Assembly (NCBI RefSeq): GCF_900103525.1
Contig: NZ_FNHN01000004.1
Span: 124,001-188,000, forward strand
Origin: Bacillus sp. OK048
Lineage (GTDB): Bacteria; Bacillota; Bacilli; Bacillales; Cytobacillaceae
Direction: 5' to 3'
Length of the DNA stretch: 64,000 bases
The notes under the pieces are model-generated. The model saw only the letters and a program-made list of their open reading frames with translations, ran no database searches and was not told where the DNA came from. Shown piece by piece: positions 44,710 through 52,840 of the stretch (position 1 is the first letter of the stretch; the number at the start of each line of letters is the position of its first letter). Position numbers and translations under genes: made by a program.

Positions 44710-45775
44710 CTGCTTTCATATTCATTGTGGCAGGGACTTCTAGAATAACCCTTGTTCCTTTACCAGGAGAGGAATTAATCGTTAGGTCGCCTCCAACAGC
44801 CCGTGCCCTTTCATCCATACTGAAGAGACCTACACCACGTGACCCAGTACCAGGTTCAAATCCTTTGCCTTTATCTTCAATCATGACCCGAACTCTCTGT
44901 TCATCCTCTCTAATTGTGACAGCAGCCTCTATCACGTCAGCATACTTTCGAATGTTTGTTAATGCTTCTTGAATGATTCTGTATATAGTTATTTCGATAC
45001 TAATATCCAGACGACAACTTAACATACAATCAAAATAAACATCAATATGATAGTTCTCGGAAAAACGAGAAAGGAAGGATCGAACGGCTGGAACGAGTCC
45101 AAGGTCATCCAAGACAGATGGACGCAGTTCCCATGAAATATCGCGGATTTCTTCAATCACTTGGGTTGCTTCCTGTTGCATTTGATCTAGCAGGGGATGG
45201 TCGATCTCTGAAAGTAAACGATTGATCGTAATAAGATGACTGTATAAATTCTGACCGATGCCATCATGTAAATTTCGTGATAAGCGCTTACGTTCTTCTT
45301 CTTGAACATCAATAATCGTTGTCATCATTTTTTGAAGCTGTTGTTCCACTCGTTTTCGTTCGGTTATTTCGTGCCGGATAGCCAAATATTGATAGGGTTT
45401 CCCTGAATCATCTAAGAACGGGACAATCGTAGTATCTACCCAATAGTATGTTCCATCCTTAGCACGATTACGGATTTCACCCTTCCAGACCTTACCTGTA
45501 CTAATTGTTTTCCACATTTGTTTAAAAAAATCTTTGGAGTGGAGATCGGAATTTAAAATTCGATGATCCTCTCCTATAAGGTCATCTTTAGGATATTTAG
45601 AAATTTTGATAAATTGATCGTTCACATATGTAATTTTTCCTCTTGAATCGGTAATAGCCACAATAGAAGATTCATCGAGAGCAAACTTAAAATCCATCAA
45701 TTCTTGAATTGACTTTTTTAATTCCAATTCAATGCCGGTGAGCTCGCTTGTAGACTGCTTCTTATTTATTTCCAC
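44702..45775 (-). CDS. PAS-domain sensor histidine kinase, NarL-type partner (NreB-like, no Fe-S cysteines)
   Basis: A 357-residue cytosolic kinase with an N-terminal PAS-PAC domain (about 25-145: DESSIVAITDSRGKITYVND, HEITERKRVEQQ), a HisKA_3 helix with phospho-His in LSRNLHDGIGQNLYSHLI, and HATPase motifs (RIIQEALTNIRKYAD, IEDKGKGFEPGTGSRGVGL). The PAS region lacks the four cysteines that hold the oxygen-sensing cluster of staphylococcal NreB, so the signal differs. GTG start; its ribosome site lies inside the end of the upstream GAF gene. Last gene of the operon. Confidence 0.85.
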   Translation of the reverse strand: MEINKKQSTSELTGIELELKKSIQELMDFKFALDESSIVAITDSRGKITYVNDQFIKISKYPKDDLIGEDHRILNSDLHSKDFFKQMWKTISTGKVWKGEIRNRAKDGTYYWVDTTIVPFLDDSGKPYQYLAIRHEITERKRVEQQLQKMMTTIIDVQEEERKRLSRNLHDGIGQNLYSHLITINRLLSEIDHPLLDQMQQEATQVIEEIRDISWELRPSVLDDLGLVPAVRSFLSRFSENYHIDVYFDCMLSCRLDISIEITIYRIIQEALTNIRKYADVIEAAVTIREDEQRVRVMIEDKGKGFEPGTGSRGVGLFSMDERARAVGGDLTINSSPGKGTRVILEVPATMNMKAEK

Positions 45776-45778
45776 GAC

Positions 45779-46240
45779 TTAAGCTCCTCCACCTAAGATA
45801 TGACTTCGTAAAAGCTGTTCGAGGGACTCAGCCGAATCCTTCACCATTCGCTGATAGCTTTCAGGAAAAGTATAGGGACTTCTTTTTCCAACAAGCAATA
45901 CACCTTTTGGGGAGCCGTTAAAAAATAATGGCACAGCATAACAGGAAACAAGTTTTTCAGCGAGCATAATAGGATGGTCGGTTACTTTTCCAAAAATATC
46001 ATTCGGAAATTCACTCACCATCATTGGACTCCCAGTTGAAATGATTTTTCCAGCGATTCCTTTTCCAAACCGGACGCTTATTCTTTGATATTTATCATTC
46101 AAGTTTCCTGTTGCATAATGCCAGCGAACATCCGGTCCCACTTCATTCTGAAAAGCAAGTGCCACAAACTCACAGCCTGCTTTCTTCAGTAATCCATCAC
46201 AAATCTCCGTAACCGCTGGCAGTTCTCTTATTTCTGTCAT
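45779..46240 (-). CDS. GAF-domain protein, NreA-like nitrate receptor
   Basis: A 153-residue single GAF domain. Size, genomic position between a NarL-type regulator and a PAS kinase, and the segment DVRWHYATGNLNDKYQRISV followed by GKGIAGKIISTG match NreA of staphylococci, which binds nitrate and tunes the NreB kinase. This suggests nitrate sensing for the adjacent Mo-enzyme operon. Ligand residues cannot be verified here. Confidence 0.75.
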   Translation of the reverse strand: MTEIRELPAVTEICDGLLKKAGCEFVALAFQNEVGPDVRWHYATGNLNDKYQRISVRFGKGIAGKIISTGSPMMVSEFPNDIFGKVTDHPIMLAEKLVSCYAVPLFFNGSPKGVLLVGKRSPYTFPESYQRMVKDSAESLEQLLRSHILGGGA

Positions 46241-46255
46241 AGGCTGGTATTCTCC

Positions 46256-46909
46256 TTATAGTCCATAACCTAATAACCCCTTCTTAACGGCGTACTCCAC
46301 CAACTCTGGTCTTGTCTTCATTTTCAGCTTTTCCATTATATTTCCTTTATGGGTTTCAACCGTTTTTACACTAATGACTAACTGCTCAGCTATTTCTTTA
46401 TTTGCATACCCTTTTGCAACGAGAGTGAGAACTTCTTTTTCGCGATCTGATAAAAGATGGAACGTATCCTGGCTGTCCAGTTTAATGCTTCCTAAATATT
46501 CTTCCATTAACCGTTTCGTGGCGGCTGGATGCAGATACGCATTTCCTAAGGAAACAGATTCAATGGCTGACATTAGCTCATCATGTGGAGCACTTTTTAG
46601 AATACAGCCTGAAGCCCCCGCCTGGATGGCTCTGAAAAGATATTCCTCATCATTGTGCATGGTTAAGATTAAGATATTCACTTCGGGCATTAGCTTTTTT
46701 AATTCAGATGTCGCAGATAACCCATCTTTTCCATGGGGCATACTTAAATCCATCACCACTACATCAGGTTTAAGCTTCATCGCCTTTTTAATGCCCTCAT
46801 TTCCCTCCGAAGCTTCACCAATCACTTGCATGTCAGGATTTGAATTCAACAGCATCGTCAGACCCATTCTCACTACGGCATGATCATCAACTAAGAGAAT
46901 TTTAATCAA
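46256..46909 (-). CDS. NarL/NreC-like response regulator
   Basis: A 217-residue regulator with receiver domain (IKILLVDDHAVVRMGLTMLL, Asp in VVVMDLSMPHGKDG, Lys in CILKSAPHDEL) and LuxR-type HTH (LSDREKEVLTLVAKGYANKE, SVKTVETHKGNIMEKLKMKT). TTG start with GGAGAG upstream. It probably activates the adjacent redox operon in response to nitrate or oxygen limitation, receiving phosphate from either flanking kinase. Confidence 0.86.
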   Translation of the reverse strand: MIKILLVDDHAVVRMGLTMLLNSNPDMQVIGEASEGNEGIKKAMKLKPDVVVMDLSMPHGKDGLSATSELKKLMPEVNILILTMHNDEEYLFRAIQAGASGCILKSAPHDELMSAIESVSLGNAYLHPAATKRLMEEYLGSIKLDSQDTFHLLSDREKEVLTLVAKGYANKEIAEQLVISVKTVETHKGNIMEKLKMKTRPELVEYAVKKGLLGYGL

Positions 46910-46930
46910 GTTTTAACTCTCCTTCCCTTC

Positions 46931-47584
46931 CTAGATAGGAAGAGATATTTCAACCGACGTTCCTCCTCCTATTTTAGAGGATATTAGGCAATGTCCGCCA
47001 GTTAAAAGCATTCTTTCCTTCATTGCAGCAATTCCTAAAGAAACAGTATTCATTTCTATTTCATCTGCTGCAAATCCTCCGCCGAAATCAACAATTGAGA
47101 TTTTCAATCCCGCTTCATTCCAAAGCAAACTCATTTTCACATCCGAAGTATCCGCATGTTTAGCAATATTTGTAAGCGCCTCCTGACAAACACGAAAAAC
47201 AGCAACACTACTTTGCTCTGGTAATTGTTTTTCTACCCCAGTTGTTTCTAACTCTACCTGTACGCCAAAGGTTGAGGTATATAGTTTAAGATAGCTCTTT
47301 AGTGCTGGGACTAATCCAAGTGTTGTAAGAGCAGGGGGGTGAAGCTCTACCGAGAGCAATCGTATCTCAGTAATCGTCTTTTCAATCAACTGCGTCATTT
47401 CATGTAAATAGTTTTTCAGATGGTGCTGACCTAAACCTGATTCAACTAACTGTAACCCGGTATAAATACTGTATAGATTCTGGCCGACACCTTCATGAAG
47501 CTCCAAAGAAATCCGTTTAATTTCCTCTTCTTGTGCCTGAATAATATACGAACGAATTTGATGCTGTGATACAGAATTCACCAT
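46931..47584 (-). CDS. Short sensor-less histidine kinase (HisKA_3/HATPase)
   Basis: A 217-residue protein that is only the transmitter module: phospho-His in ISLELHEGVGQNLYSIYTGL, LSVELHPPALTTLGLVPALK, RVCQEALTNIAKHADTSDVK and GGGFAADEI. No membrane helix or sensory domain is visible, so it must be regulated by a partner, perhaps the GAF protein or the redox complex. ATG at 47584 with a GGGGGG site. It has a short gap to the response regulator gene. Confidence 0.82.
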   Translation of the reverse strand: MVNSVSQHQIRSYIIQAQEEEIKRISLELHEGVGQNLYSIYTGLQLVESGLGQHHLKNYLHEMTQLIEKTITEIRLLSVELHPPALTTLGLVPALKSYLKLYTSTFGVQVELETTGVEKQLPEQSSVAVFRVCQEALTNIAKHADTSDVKMSLLWNEAGLKISIVDFGGGFAADEIEMNTVSLGIAAMKERMLLTGGHCLISSKIGGGTSVEISLPI

Positions 47585-47618
47585 TACATTCCCCCCTGCC
47601 ATTTCAGATTGCCAATGA

Positions 47619-47891
47619 CTATATTTTTTTAAAAGTGTAAATTAAGCCGCTAATATGATCTAAAGCTGAAAACGATGCTTCTGTCTGAAGGATTTCGCTG
47701 TTAAGCGGCACTGCTAAGAAATAGATGGCATCAAAATAAAAACGGATATGTGTACCATCAGGGCAGTACTGAATCTTTTTAATTTTTTTTTGGAGTACTG
47801 GGGCCTGATCTCCACCTTTCACATCTTTAATTGCCATTTCAACGGTTGCGCCAATAAAGTGCTCTAGGTCTAGTAAATTAATGGGTTCCAC
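47619..47891 (-). CDS. Unknown 90-aa protein in the redox operon
   Basis: A 90-residue cytosolic protein. GTG start; it overlaps the preceding gene by 14 bases, which supports real translation. The sequence MEPINLLDLEHFIGATVEMA with an internal IKKIQYCPDGTHIRFYFDAI segment reads as a small alpha/beta fold with one Cys. I do not recognise a family. Position between the Rieske block and the kinases suggests an accessory or regulatory role. Confidence 0.75.
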   Translation of the reverse strand: MEPINLLDLEHFIGATVEMAIKDVKGGDQAPVLQKKIKKIQYCPDGTHIRFYFDAIYFLAVPLNSEILQTEASFSALDHISGLIYTFKKI

Positions 47892-48189
47892 AACTGTTAC
47901 ATCCCTTCGTTACGGGATAAATTAACATTCTGTACCCTTGCAAATACTCCCAAAATTTTGGGTCTGCATTCGTTTCAAGGAAAAGGAGAGTGTCTTCTTC
48001 GGAAGACCAGTCACTCATCCCCTTCACTTCGGCAATTACCATGTCAGCACCATCAATAGTCTTTTCTTCTAAAAACCAATTTAACCGCTTTTTACCGAAC
48101 GTGTTTTTCAATACTTCATCGATCACGAAAGCAAATTCACCAGCTTGTTCACGGATAAAACAAAAGTCGAGATAGGTTTCACTAATCAT
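47878..48189 (-). CDS. Unknown 103-aa protein with C-terminal CNSCGTH
   Basis: A 103-residue cytosolic acidic protein. ATG with GGTGTG upstream; it overlaps both neighbours by 8 and 14 bases. The C-terminus YPVTKGCNSCGTH carries a Cys-x-x-Cys-x-x-His cluster that could bind metal or heme, and the body (LLFLETNADPKFWEYLQGYR) is helical. No family recognised. It is likely a dedicated maturation or electron-transfer accessory of this operon. Confidence 0.75.
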   Translation of the reverse strand: MISETYLDFCFIREQAGEFAFVIDEVLKNTFGKKRLNWFLEEKTIDGADMVIAEVKGMSDWSSEEDTLLFLETNADPKFWEYLQGYRMLIYPVTKGCNSCGTH

Positions 48190-48373
48190 TGATATTCACA
48201 CCTTTTTTATAAATAAAGAATGCGGTTGGAAATAAAATGACATTGATGACTGCTGCAATAATCGTATTTGTATAATGTTCATAAAAATACTGATGAACCA
48301 TATATTGTGTGGCAATAATATTTAACATTAATATAGCTAAAAGAAGAGCAACACTTACGTAACTACGCTTCAT
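48182..48373 (-). CDS. Small two-helix membrane protein in the redox operon
   Basis: A 63-residue protein with two hydrophobic helices (VSVALLLAILMLNIIATQYM and IIAAVINVILFPTAFFIY) and a short positively charged loop-tail. It overlaps the Rieske gene by 11 bases and the next gene by 8. Possibly a small subunit or assembly factor of the membrane complex. No family recognised. Confidence 0.75.
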   Translation of the reverse strand: MKRSYVSVALLLAILMLNIIATQYMVHQYFYEHYTNTIIAAVINVILFPTAFFIYKKGVNIND

Positions 48374-48887
48374 AACGCTTCACCCCTACTGCATAAACGG
48401 ATCCGTTTTCTACTTTCACATAGATTTCAGGAAGCGGGCGTCTAGGAGGACCTGCTGTCGGTGCACCTGTTTCAACGTCAAATTTCCCGTGATGACATGG
48501 ACAAAGCATTTCCTGCTCTTCCTTTTTCCAAAATACAGGACAACGAAGATGGGTACAAGCATTTTGGTAGGCCACATATTTCTCATCGGAAAGTCTTATT
48601 AAAATGGCGCTGTCATGCTCACCAGGAAAGGCAAATTCTACTGCATCCCCGACTGGTATCAACTTTACATCGGTTATTTTTTGCTTTGGATACTTTTTAT
48701 CTCCCAGGCCGTTCAGCTCTTTTGCCGCCAATACACCCCAAGGGAGGGAGGAAACAGCGAACACCCCTGCAGCACCGACGAGCGTTTTCATAAACCCACG
48801 GCGGTCCAATTTTCGTTCATTATTGCGGTTTATATTATGTGTATAGTTATCTTCATTAAATGGGATTTTATTATTTTTATCTGTCAT
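48363..48887 (-). CDS. Tat-exported Rieske 2Fe-2S protein
   Basis: A 174-residue Rieske protein with a twin-arginine signal (DRRGFMKTLVGAAGVFAVSS), so it is folded in the cytoplasm and anchored or exported. The cluster ligands are CTHLRC (residues about 110-115) and CPCHHGKF, followed by PPRRPLPEIYV. This resembles the QcrA/SoxF class of menaquinol-oxidising subunits. Lying behind Mo and ferredoxin genes it probably feeds electrons between the quinol pool and the complex. ATG with AGGAGGG upstream. Confidence 0.9.
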   Translation of the reverse strand: MTDKNNKIPFNEDNYTHNINRNNERKLDRRGFMKTLVGAAGVFAVSSLPWGVLAAKELNGLGDKKYPKQKITDVKLIPVGDAVEFAFPGEHDSAILIRLSDEKYVAYQNACTHLRCPVFWKKEEQEMLCPCHHGKFDVETGAPTAGPPRRPLPEIYVKVENGSVYAVGVKRYEA

Positions 48888-48899
48888 GGTTAATCCCTC

Positions 48900-49460
48900 C
48901 TAAAACAGTTTCGTGACGCCCTGAAGGATACCAGGGAGATTCACTCTAACGTTTGTTTCGCCTTCTAAGTAAGGCAAACTTGTTACCCATTTACCATTAT
49001 CTAAATTAAATTGCTGTTGTTTTGCTTCAATTTCTTCATCTGTTAACCATTGCAAGGTATTTGACGGACATACGCTTGCACACATCGGAGGAATTCCGTC
49101 CTTGGTGCGGTCGATACAAAGGTCGCACTTGTACATTAGATTTTGTTCTGTATCAAACTTAGGAATTCCGTACGGACAAGCAATTGTACAGTTTTGACAA
49201 CCAATGCACTTTTCAACAAGAGCCGAAAGAACAGCCCCTGTTTCATGAATTTGGATTGCTTGCGCCGGACAGCTTCTGGCACATGCTGGATCCACACAGT
49301 GAAGGCACATTAAAGGCATTGTTTGACGGTTAACTAGCGGGTTAACATCGTATACGTAGTTACGGTTACGCTCCTCATGACCACCACACTGCGTGCATGC
49401 CGCTAAACAAGAGCGGCAGCCAATACAGTTTTCAAGTTCTAGATATAACCTCTTTTTCAT
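48900..49460 (-). CDS. Four-cluster 4Fe-4S electron-transfer subunit (NrfC/DmsB-like)
   Basis: A 186-residue ferredoxin with four cysteine sets: CIGCRSCLAACTQC, CLHCVDPACARSCP, CIGCQNCTIACPYG, and CDLC with CASVCP. This is the DmsB/NrfC/PsrB beta-subunit family, which links a Mo-enzyme to a membrane subunit. No signal peptide, so it faces the cytoplasm. Its start is within a few bases of the Mo gene stop and it precedes the Rieske gene. Confidence 0.9.
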   Translation of the reverse strand: MKKRLYLELENCIGCRSCLAACTQCGGHEERNRNYVYDVNPLVNRQTMPLMCLHCVDPACARSCPAQAIQIHETGAVLSALVEKCIGCQNCTIACPYGIPKFDTEQNLMYKCDLCIDRTKDGIPPMCASVCPSNTLQWLTDEEIEAKQQQFNLDNGKWVTSLPYLEGETNVRVNLPGILQGVTKLF

Positions 49461-51629
49461 TTACTGCACCTTCTTTATTTCTAGTTTTTCAATCTGTGCG
49501 GCACATGCTTTAAATTCTGGCATCCGGGACATTGGATCAAGAGCGCCAATTGTTAGGAGATTAATAGATTTATCATGACCCCAGTGGTAAGGAACAAACA
49601 CGGTATCCTTACGAATGGCCTCAGTTATTTTTACCTGATAATATGCCTCTCCCCTTCTGGTGAATAGGCGGACGTTTTCTTCGTGGTTAATCCCATATTT
49701 TTCTGCTGTTTCTGGATGAACTTCTACAAACGGCTCCGGGCTCATATCGCGTAAGAAGTTGATTCTTCTTGTTTGGTTCCCTGATAGATAGTGATAAACA
49801 ACGCGTCCTGTTGTTAAGCGTAATGGATATTCTTCATCTGGTTCTTCTGCAGGTGGACGGTATGGAAGTGCACAAATTTTTGCTTTTCCATCTGGATGAT
49901 AAAACTTTTTATCTAAGAACATATGCGGAGTTCCTGGATCATTCTCATCTTTACAAGGCCAGAATACACCATCTTGCTTTTCGATTTTATCCCAAGTAAT
50001 TCCGTAATAATCAGCATAGCCGCCTTTTGAAGCTAAGCGGAATTCATCGCCAACATCTTTTGCGGTTTTTAAATGAGAGAAATATTTCCCTCTGCCCAGA
50101 CGTTCACATAACTCAACATGAATTTGCCAATCTGGTTTCGATTCACCTAGCGGTTCTTGTGCCTTGTTTATTTTTATACAACGGCCTTCAAGATTTGTAA
50201 CGGTTCCTTCATCTTCAGCCCAAGTAGTGGTTGGCAGGATTACATCAGCAAATTCTGCAGATTCCGATAAGTAAAAGTCAGAGCAAACCATAAAATCAAG
50301 GTTTTTTAACTGCTCACGTACGTAATTTAAGTTTGGAGCGGATACTGCTGGGTTGGAGCAAAGTAAGTACAATCCTCGAATGACTTTTTGTTCCATTAAT
50401 CCAAACATTTCATACGCTGAAACGCCCTCTTTCGGCATCTCTTCTGGTTCAATCCCCCACACCTTTGCTACTGCCTTTACGTGCTCTGGGTTGGCAATTT
50501 TCCGGTAACCAGGTAGTGCATCGGCTTTTTGACCATGCTCACGTCCACCTTGGCCATTTCCTTGACCAGTAAACGTAGCAACACCTGCTTTAGGGCGGCC
50601 AATTTTACCTGTCACTAACGCCATGTTGGTGTATCCAGAAACATTATCTACACCCTTAACCTGCTGCTCAATTCCACGCGCAAACATAACGATGGCATTG
50701 GGTGCTTTTCCATAAATTTCAGCAGCACGAATGATTTTCTCTGGAGCAACGCCTGTAAGCTCACTCGTATATTCTGGTGTAAATTCCTTCACTAATTCCT
50801 TCGTCTCTTCAAAACCGTTTGTATGTTTGTTCACGAAATCTTCATCGGCATAGCCGTTTTGGATTAATAAGTTTAAAATTCCGTTTGCTAAGGCAAGGTC
50901 GGTACCTGGTCTTAAATCTAAGTGAACATCCGCCCTTCTTGCAATTGGCGTTTCCCTTGGATCGGCAACAATTAAATATCCACCGCGTTCTTGAACTGCC
51001 CATATGCGGAACATGGATGTTGGGTGACATTCTGCTGTGTTACTTCCAGCAATGAACAAACAATCTGTTTCATGAAGATCTGTCCAAGGAAGTGTTGACC
51101 CTCGATCGACTCCAAAGGATCTCATAAATCCACCAGCAGCACTTGCCATACAGAAACGACCATTGTAATCAATGTAGCGCGTTTGTAAGCCAACACGTGC
51201 GAATTTTCCAGTTAAATAGCATTTTTCATTGGTCATCGATACACCGCTATAAACACTTAGTGAATCCTTACCGAAATCATGTTGAAGCTCTTGAAACCTT
51301 TTCACGATCAAGTCATATGCTTCATCCCACGTTGCTTCACGGAAGCCTTCTTTCGTTCCTTTTAATGAAGCATCATCTCGAATTAACGGTTTTAAGATAC
51401 GATCATCATGGTTAGTCTGCTGATAGGCCGTAACACCTTTAGGGCACATTTTACCCACTGTTACCGGCCAATCATAACGAGGCTCAACACCGATAATTTT
51501 ATTGGTTTTTGTATTTACCCGTAAATTCATCCCGCATTGCATTCCGCAATAGCTGCAGTGTGTTTTTACGAGCGTTTCATTTGGATGAATGACATTTTCG
51601 ATTTCTTTAAAAAATTTATCCCTTTGCAT
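49461..51629 (-). CDS. Molybdopterin oxidoreductase, nitrate-reductase (Nas/Nap) type
   Basis: A 722-residue Mo-bisMGD enzyme. N-terminal 4Fe-4S site HCSYCGMQCGM with MCPKG; Mo-ligand Cys in NGRFCMASAAGGFM (about 159); domain-III/IV motifs GSNTAECHPTSM, ATFTGQGNGQGGREHGQKAD and VFVPYHWG. The GQGNGQGGREHGQKA block is typical of assimilatory NasC/NarB nitrate reductases. No Tat signal, so it is cytoplasmic. Nitrate is the likely substrate, but the membrane/Rieske context suggests a respiratory role; not proven. Confidence 0.88.
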   Translation of the reverse strand: MQRDKFFKEIENVIHPNETLVKTHCSYCGMQCGMNLRVNTKTNKIIGVEPRYDWPVTVGKMCPKGVTAYQQTNHDDRILKPLIRDDASLKGTKEGFREATWDEAYDLIVKRFQELQHDFGKDSLSVYSGVSMTNEKCYLTGKFARVGLQTRYIDYNGRFCMASAAGGFMRSFGVDRGSTLPWTDLHETDCLFIAGSNTAECHPTSMFRIWAVQERGGYLIVADPRETPIARRADVHLDLRPGTDLALANGILNLLIQNGYADEDFVNKHTNGFEETKELVKEFTPEYTSELTGVAPEKIIRAAEIYGKAPNAIVMFARGIEQQVKGVDNVSGYTNMALVTGKIGRPKAGVATFTGQGNGQGGREHGQKADALPGYRKIANPEHVKAVAKVWGIEPEEMPKEGVSAYEMFGLMEQKVIRGLYLLCSNPAVSAPNLNYVREQLKNLDFMVCSDFYLSESAEFADVILPTTTWAEDEGTVTNLEGRCIKINKAQEPLGESKPDWQIHVELCERLGRGKYFSHLKTAKDVGDEFRLASKGGYADYYGITWDKIEKQDGVFWPCKDENDPGTPHMFLDKKFYHPDGKAKICALPYRPPAEEPDEEYPLRLTTGRVVYHYLSGNQTRRINFLRDMSPEPFVEVHPETAEKYGINHEENVRLFTRRGEAYYQVKITEAIRKDTVFVPYHWGHDKSINLLTIGALDPMSRMPEFKACAAQIEKLEIKKVQ

Positions 51630-52698
51630 TCTGGTTTGCCTCCTTGACCTTCACTTGATGAGTTGCGAATCCCGAAAACCTTGAAATACGATATTTCCTA
51701 CGACATGGGAGGCATAATTCAGCCAGATTAAAGCCATCTTCCATATTAAATTCGATCGCATTTACTCCCAATACATCTATAACATCACTTGACTGTTCAA
51801 CAGATACAAATTGGTCGCCGCATACTTTACATTCCTTCATTGCTTGCTCACCGTAATGCTCGCGATAATTTCTTGCAAATACACTCACCGGACGGAAAGG
51901 AATATGGGCAAGTTTTCCAAAAGGTAAATAGATTAATGTTACAATGACCGAAAACTGATGAATCAGAGACATTTGTGGCTGCATCCAACCATGTAAAAAT
52001 ACGTTTTGAAAGGTTAATAAAAGCCCTGTAACTGATATAAATAACAATAAATAAAGTGGCAGGAAGTCGTAAATAAACTTTTGCTCTGCTCTTGCCTGCA
52101 TGTTTTTTAAGCGGCGGTGCAAGGCCATACATACACCAGCTGTAACCATAATCGCTGCTATATTTAATGCATTATAGGAGAACCAAGCAATGAGTCCATC
52201 TGCTTTTACTACCATTAGGTTCATTCCCATTAACACAATGGTGTAGTAGCCGTTATCACCCATCGTGAAGTACATCCAGCCAAATACAAGCGGGAATGTT
52301 ACTAAACAGGCAAGGACACACCCCCAGCCGATTAATATGTGTTGAATCCAGCGATACAAACCGCGGTTTTTAATAAAATCATAGATTGCTAAGTGATTAA
52401 CGGCTGTTTTTGGGGTACTTTTTCTTTTTAATAACTTCATGCCTTTTTTTATAAAAATTTTGGTTGGCGGTCTTTCTCCCCATGCAATAAAGCGATAGAA
52501 AAATCCTCCGATAAATACGATCGTCCCCACCATATATCCGTACAGATTTAAATCTACATGTGTGAACATTCTAGTTCCGATAAAAGATAAAACAACAAGC
52601 GCGGTTACAGATAAAAACATAGATTTAGCAAATTTTGATGCAAAAGCATCATTAATGGAATGTCCTGCTTTTTTAGTTGTTGACGTATTTGCCTGCAT
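51616..52698 (-). CDS. NarI/HdrE-like cytochrome b membrane subunit
   Basis: A 360-residue protein with about six membrane helices. Likely heme-ligating His residues are seen in YRWIQHILIGWG, CMALHRRL and MSLIHQFSVIVTLIYLPFGK, with AHIPFRPVSVFARNY next, which is the NarI/DsrM helix pattern. The C-terminus has two Cys pairs (ECKVCGDQ and LCLPCRRKY) that may bind zinc or iron-sulfur. First gene of the operon; overlaps the Mo gene by 14 bases. GAGGAGG lies directly after an attenuator T-tract. Confidence 0.83.
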   Translation of the reverse strand: MQANTSTTKKAGHSINDAFASKFAKSMFLSVTALVVLSFIGTRMFTHVDLNLYGYMVGTIVFIGGFFYRFIAWGERPPTKIFIKKGMKLLKRKSTPKTAVNHLAIYDFIKNRGLYRWIQHILIGWGCVLACLVTFPLVFGWMYFTMGDNGYYTIVLMGMNLMVVKADGLIAWFSYNALNIAAIMVTAGVCMALHRRLKNMQARAEQKFIYDFLPLYLLLFISVTGLLLTFQNVFLHGWMQPQMSLIHQFSVIVTLIYLPFGKLAHIPFRPVSVFARNYREHYGEQAMKECKVCGDQFVSVEQSSDVIDVLGVNAIEFNMEDGFNLAELCLPCRRKYRISRFSGFATHQVKVKEANQNAKG

Positions 52699-52713
52699 TC
52701 TGAGTTCCTCCTC

Positions 52714-52801
52714 AAAAAAAATAACACTAACGATTTTCTTACTCTTATTGTAAGAAAATCATTAGTGTTCCAAATATCAGGGAACTCCCCCATCTATGGG
52801 G
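52714..52801 (-). promoter_or_regulatory. Attenuator-like leader of the redox operon
   Basis: Read on the minus strand: a small hairpin CCCCATAGATGGGG, then GTTCC...GGAAC, then a 20-bp hairpin (AACACTAATGATTTTC arm) ending in ATTTTTTTT. The T-tract touches the operon's GAGGAGG site, leaving no room for a promoter, so transcription must read through. The second hairpin overlaps the foot of the terminator. A GGG-N4-CCC element nearby resembles the NreC box (TAGGG-N4-CCCTA) imperfectly. Confidence 0.7.
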
Positions 52802-52840
52802 AAAAAAACCCTTAGAAATTCAATTTTAGACAAATCTCTG

